Below the pieces are notes generated by a model that was not told where the DNA came from, searched no databases, and was given only the letters and a program-made list of their open reading frames with translations. Below are positions 61,595-64,000 of a DNA stretch of 64,000 nt, one piece after another. Source of the stretch: Schistosoma mansoni (Eukaryota > Platyhelminthes > Trematoda > Strigeidida > Schistosomatidae); assembly GCF_000237925.1 (NCBI RefSeq), contig NC_031502.1:5747443-5811442 (forward strand), read 5' to 3'. The position numbers and the translations under genes are program-made. Position 1 is the first letter of the stretch. The number at the start of each line of letters is the position of its first letter.

Positions 61595-61990
61595 AGTTGA
61601 AAGCGTGAGTCCATTGAAGCTAGACCACCGTGGAAAACCTGGAAGCACTGAACGGCCGCTTCGTCCTATTGTGGGACTCTTCGGCAGTGCGCATCCACGA
61701 TTCCAGCTCGCGAGATTCGAACCCAAGACCTAATAGTCACGCGCGCGAGCACTTAACATCTAGACCACTGAGCCGGCATCCGATGATGGTAATGTCTAAG
61801 TACTCTGGGGCGGGACTGGTAGGTCATGTGTTCGAATCTCGCTAGGCGAGATCGTGGATGCGCACTGCTGAGGAGTCCCACAATAGAACGAAGTGGCCGT
61901 CCAGTGCATCCAGGTTTTCCATGGTGGTCTAGCTTCGATTGACTCACGCTTTGAACTATGAAAATACTAAATCTTCACAAGAACCCCTTC
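61595..61990. mobile_element. Near-perfect head-to-head palindrome of two hammerhead SINEs
   Basis: The left half holds the ends, tail, a minus-strand hammerhead remnant (about 61654-61700) and the start of a minus-strand tRNA-like head (box B complement GATTCGAACCC). The right half holds a tRNA-like head in plus sense (GTGTTCGAATCTCGC) and a plus-strand hammerhead (about 61866-61911), then tail and end CTTCGATTGACTCACGC. In both ribozymes GAAA reads GAAG; the left one also has CCGAAGA and GTT in place of the cut triplet. Both are presumably inactive. Confidence 0.7.
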
Positions 61991-62254
61991 TGTTAATTAT
62001 CTAAAATAAACAATTTTGTTTTAAATGTGATATAATTTAGATAGATAATAATAATAATAATAAGCTTAACTTAATCTGAACCTAATCATCTTGGTATTAA
62101 TAAGGGATTAGTATCAGAATATAATTATCGTATGAAAATAGATTAATGGAGAAGTAAGTATATTATAAAGTATTTCTGAATAAAAATATTAAAAGATGAG
62201 TGTAAAATTTAGTTGGAAATTCGACTTTATCAACTGAAGCATTGAAACCTTCAG

Positions 62255-62440
62255 TCCTATGATAAACATAATAGTATTATGTCATTAAGTAAAAGTGAAA
62301 TGTTTCACTTATGCTCAGCTTTAAAAAAATATCAAGAGGTAGAACAAAGATTATTTCATTCCATAAATTATACAAATTTTAATCAATTAAAAGTTCTTGG
62401 TACAACTTCAGGAATCTATATCAAATCTAGTTATCAGTAT
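62255..62440 (+). CDS. Possible orphan exon, 62 codons
   Basis: Open frame between an AG acceptor (ACCTTCAG) and a GTATAT donor, phase 0 at both ends, with composition typical of schistosome coding sequence (SKSEMFHLCSALKKYQEVEQ). No family recognised, no partner exon found, and it is on the strand opposite to the arrestin gene. It may be chance. Confidence 0.3.
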
Positions 62441-62491
62441 GTATATAGCTTTAATACACAAAAGAGCATAGTAGATATCAATAGGTGTTAG

Positions 62492-63494
62492 AATATACAG
62501 AAAGTGTGTTTTTTTGTGATCCATTGTATAAATCATTAGTTATCTCAATACAATGGAATATTGAGTAAATATGAATCTGGAAGCGCGATGCTGGTTAGGG
62601 TAGATGTATGTTGGAAGAGAGCTTTAAGGTGGGGAAGTCAAAGCATCAGATAAGTCCTGAGTAACAGTTGAACTGAGCCTCATTGGTAAATCAGAAATAT
62701 CGGAATTGCGTCTTCGCGATTATCATAACCAATAGTCAGATACGTTATGAGATATAGTTCAGAGAAGGTTACAGTGACAAAGATGCGTTCACTCTTTATC
62801 TTCTCTTAGGTTTTCAGCCCCAAAATTATCACATACATTTTGTATACCAGTAGTTCATTATTTCTTCTAGGATCATAGTGTTTACGTCCAGTCTTTTCTA
62901 CTGACAGTGATATTATTATTAATTCTACCAATCTAGTATTTGTTTTGAAGATTTCGTCCTTCTGTGCTGAAATGTTGGGGAAACTTAAACCGATGTACGT
63001 ATGTGCCAGGTTTTATGTTGCTTATCACTGACTGACTAGTTTATATACAAAAGTAACTTATCATCAGTATTTGATTCGAAAATAGATCACATAACAAACT
63101 GATTTAGTGGCAGTAATAAGTGTTGACCAATCTAATAAAACTAAACTGTACACGAAGAAAGTAAGCCACTACAGTTAACAAAATATTACATTGAAGCTAC
63201 ATCTTCCTAAAATTAAAGATTTTGGTGTACTTAATTTATTGTTACGAAGTAATGTTAATTACCATACTTGATTTGTTATAACATGATATATTGAACCAGT
63301 TTTTAAAAGAAAACTTACATTACGTTCATTCTATAAAATTATCCTCGACTTACTTCAATATATAGTAGGTGACATGCTGTCAATGGAACTTATTTGAAGT
63401 CAATAGACTTCTACTTCAGTGACATTATATTTCTCTGATTATAAGCAATATGGTGTTACAAACTATGAGATAATTCATTATTGTATTGGTCGTT
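62492..63494. other. Intergenic, no gene seen
   Basis: AT-rich sequence without a supportable feature. Confidence 0.35.
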
Positions 63495-63750
63495 TGAATC
63501 ATCTCATTGATGTTTAGGACTACAATTCATCAGTCTCTTATTGGCATATTTGAATTCTGTGCGGATTGCCTAGATATTGTCAGTATGTCACAAGCATTAT
63601 AAGCTGACATGGATGGTGGCTAACAGTAGAATCTAGAAAGCGTGTTTCGTCCTATTTTCGACTTGTTAGCACTTATGCCAATAACAGACTGATCAATTAC
63701 AATGCTAAACGTCAACAGGAAGATTCAAACAACCAATACACAAATAAATT
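63495..63750 (-). repeat. Decayed Sm-alpha-like SINE
   Basis: The plus strand shows the Sm-alpha flank (CAGTCTCTTATTGGCATAT, GTGCGGATTGCCTAGATATT), then the complement of a degraded hammerhead (AGCGTGTTTCGTCCTATTTT, about 63640-63660). The CTGAnGA core is lost. Confidence 0.55.
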
Positions 63751-64000
63751 AAACTTCAGCCCATTTCACAGACCAATGGCTATCTAAATTTAGTGACCAC
63801 AGTTCATCTCTGCTAATAAACTATAAAATAGATTACCAATTAAAAATGTTAGCCCTTTGTGTTGAATCAATCTTGTGTTTATATTTAATTGGCATTTACT
63901 TATGAGGTAAATAAATCAATGTATCAGATGCTACTTTTTAAAGCATATTATGCAAATATTATATGAGTGAAAAGTACTACACTACGCATGTGTTCAATCC

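Overview
The window looks like nuclear DNA of a blood fluke (Schistosoma; species not determined). The sequence is AT-rich, with short exons separated by kilobase introns. It carries tRNA-derived SINE-like repeats of the Sm-alpha kind with hammerhead ribozymes, a CsRn1/Boudicca-type LTR retrotransposon primed by tRNA-Trp, and pieces of other Gypsy and RTE-like elements. Six runs of N (five of 200 bases, one of 327) are assembly gaps.

Layout. 0-5.4 kb: last two exons of a small membrane-protein gene (+), with a hammerhead SINE in its intron. 5.4-13.1 kb: repeats only. 13.16-21.31 kb: a complete three-exon gene (+) for a 136-residue four-helix membrane protein with the same exon plan as the first, so the two look like a tandem gene pair. 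21.3-23.8 kb: a suspect stretch in which sequence beside gaps is duplicated from elsewhere in the window. 27.1-31.1 kb: NFU1 (-), a mitochondrial Fe-S cluster scaffold, in five exons. 31-35.6 kb: repeats. 35.9-41.5 kb: a Gypsy/CsRn1 element (-) with two 328-bp LTRs, inserted in opposite orientation into an older solo LTR of the same family. 42.8-45.7 kb: a second, heavily decayed Gypsy copy (-). 48.6-58.7 kb: an arrestin-domain (ARRDC-like) gene (-) with at least five exons, a PPxY motif and a long low-complexity insert. 58-64 kb: a cluster of hammerhead elements, two of them long palindromes, and one possible orphan exon.

The host genes are housekeeping or membrane-trafficking genes with no evident shared pathway. 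The most interesting content is the repeats. At least five hammerhead motifs keep an intact core on both strands, and several sit inside inverted-repeat (foldback) elements with their own conserved ends. The nested LTR insertion can be resolved to the base, with a 4-bp target-site duplication. Exons were assigned by eye from reading frame, splice sites and phase.
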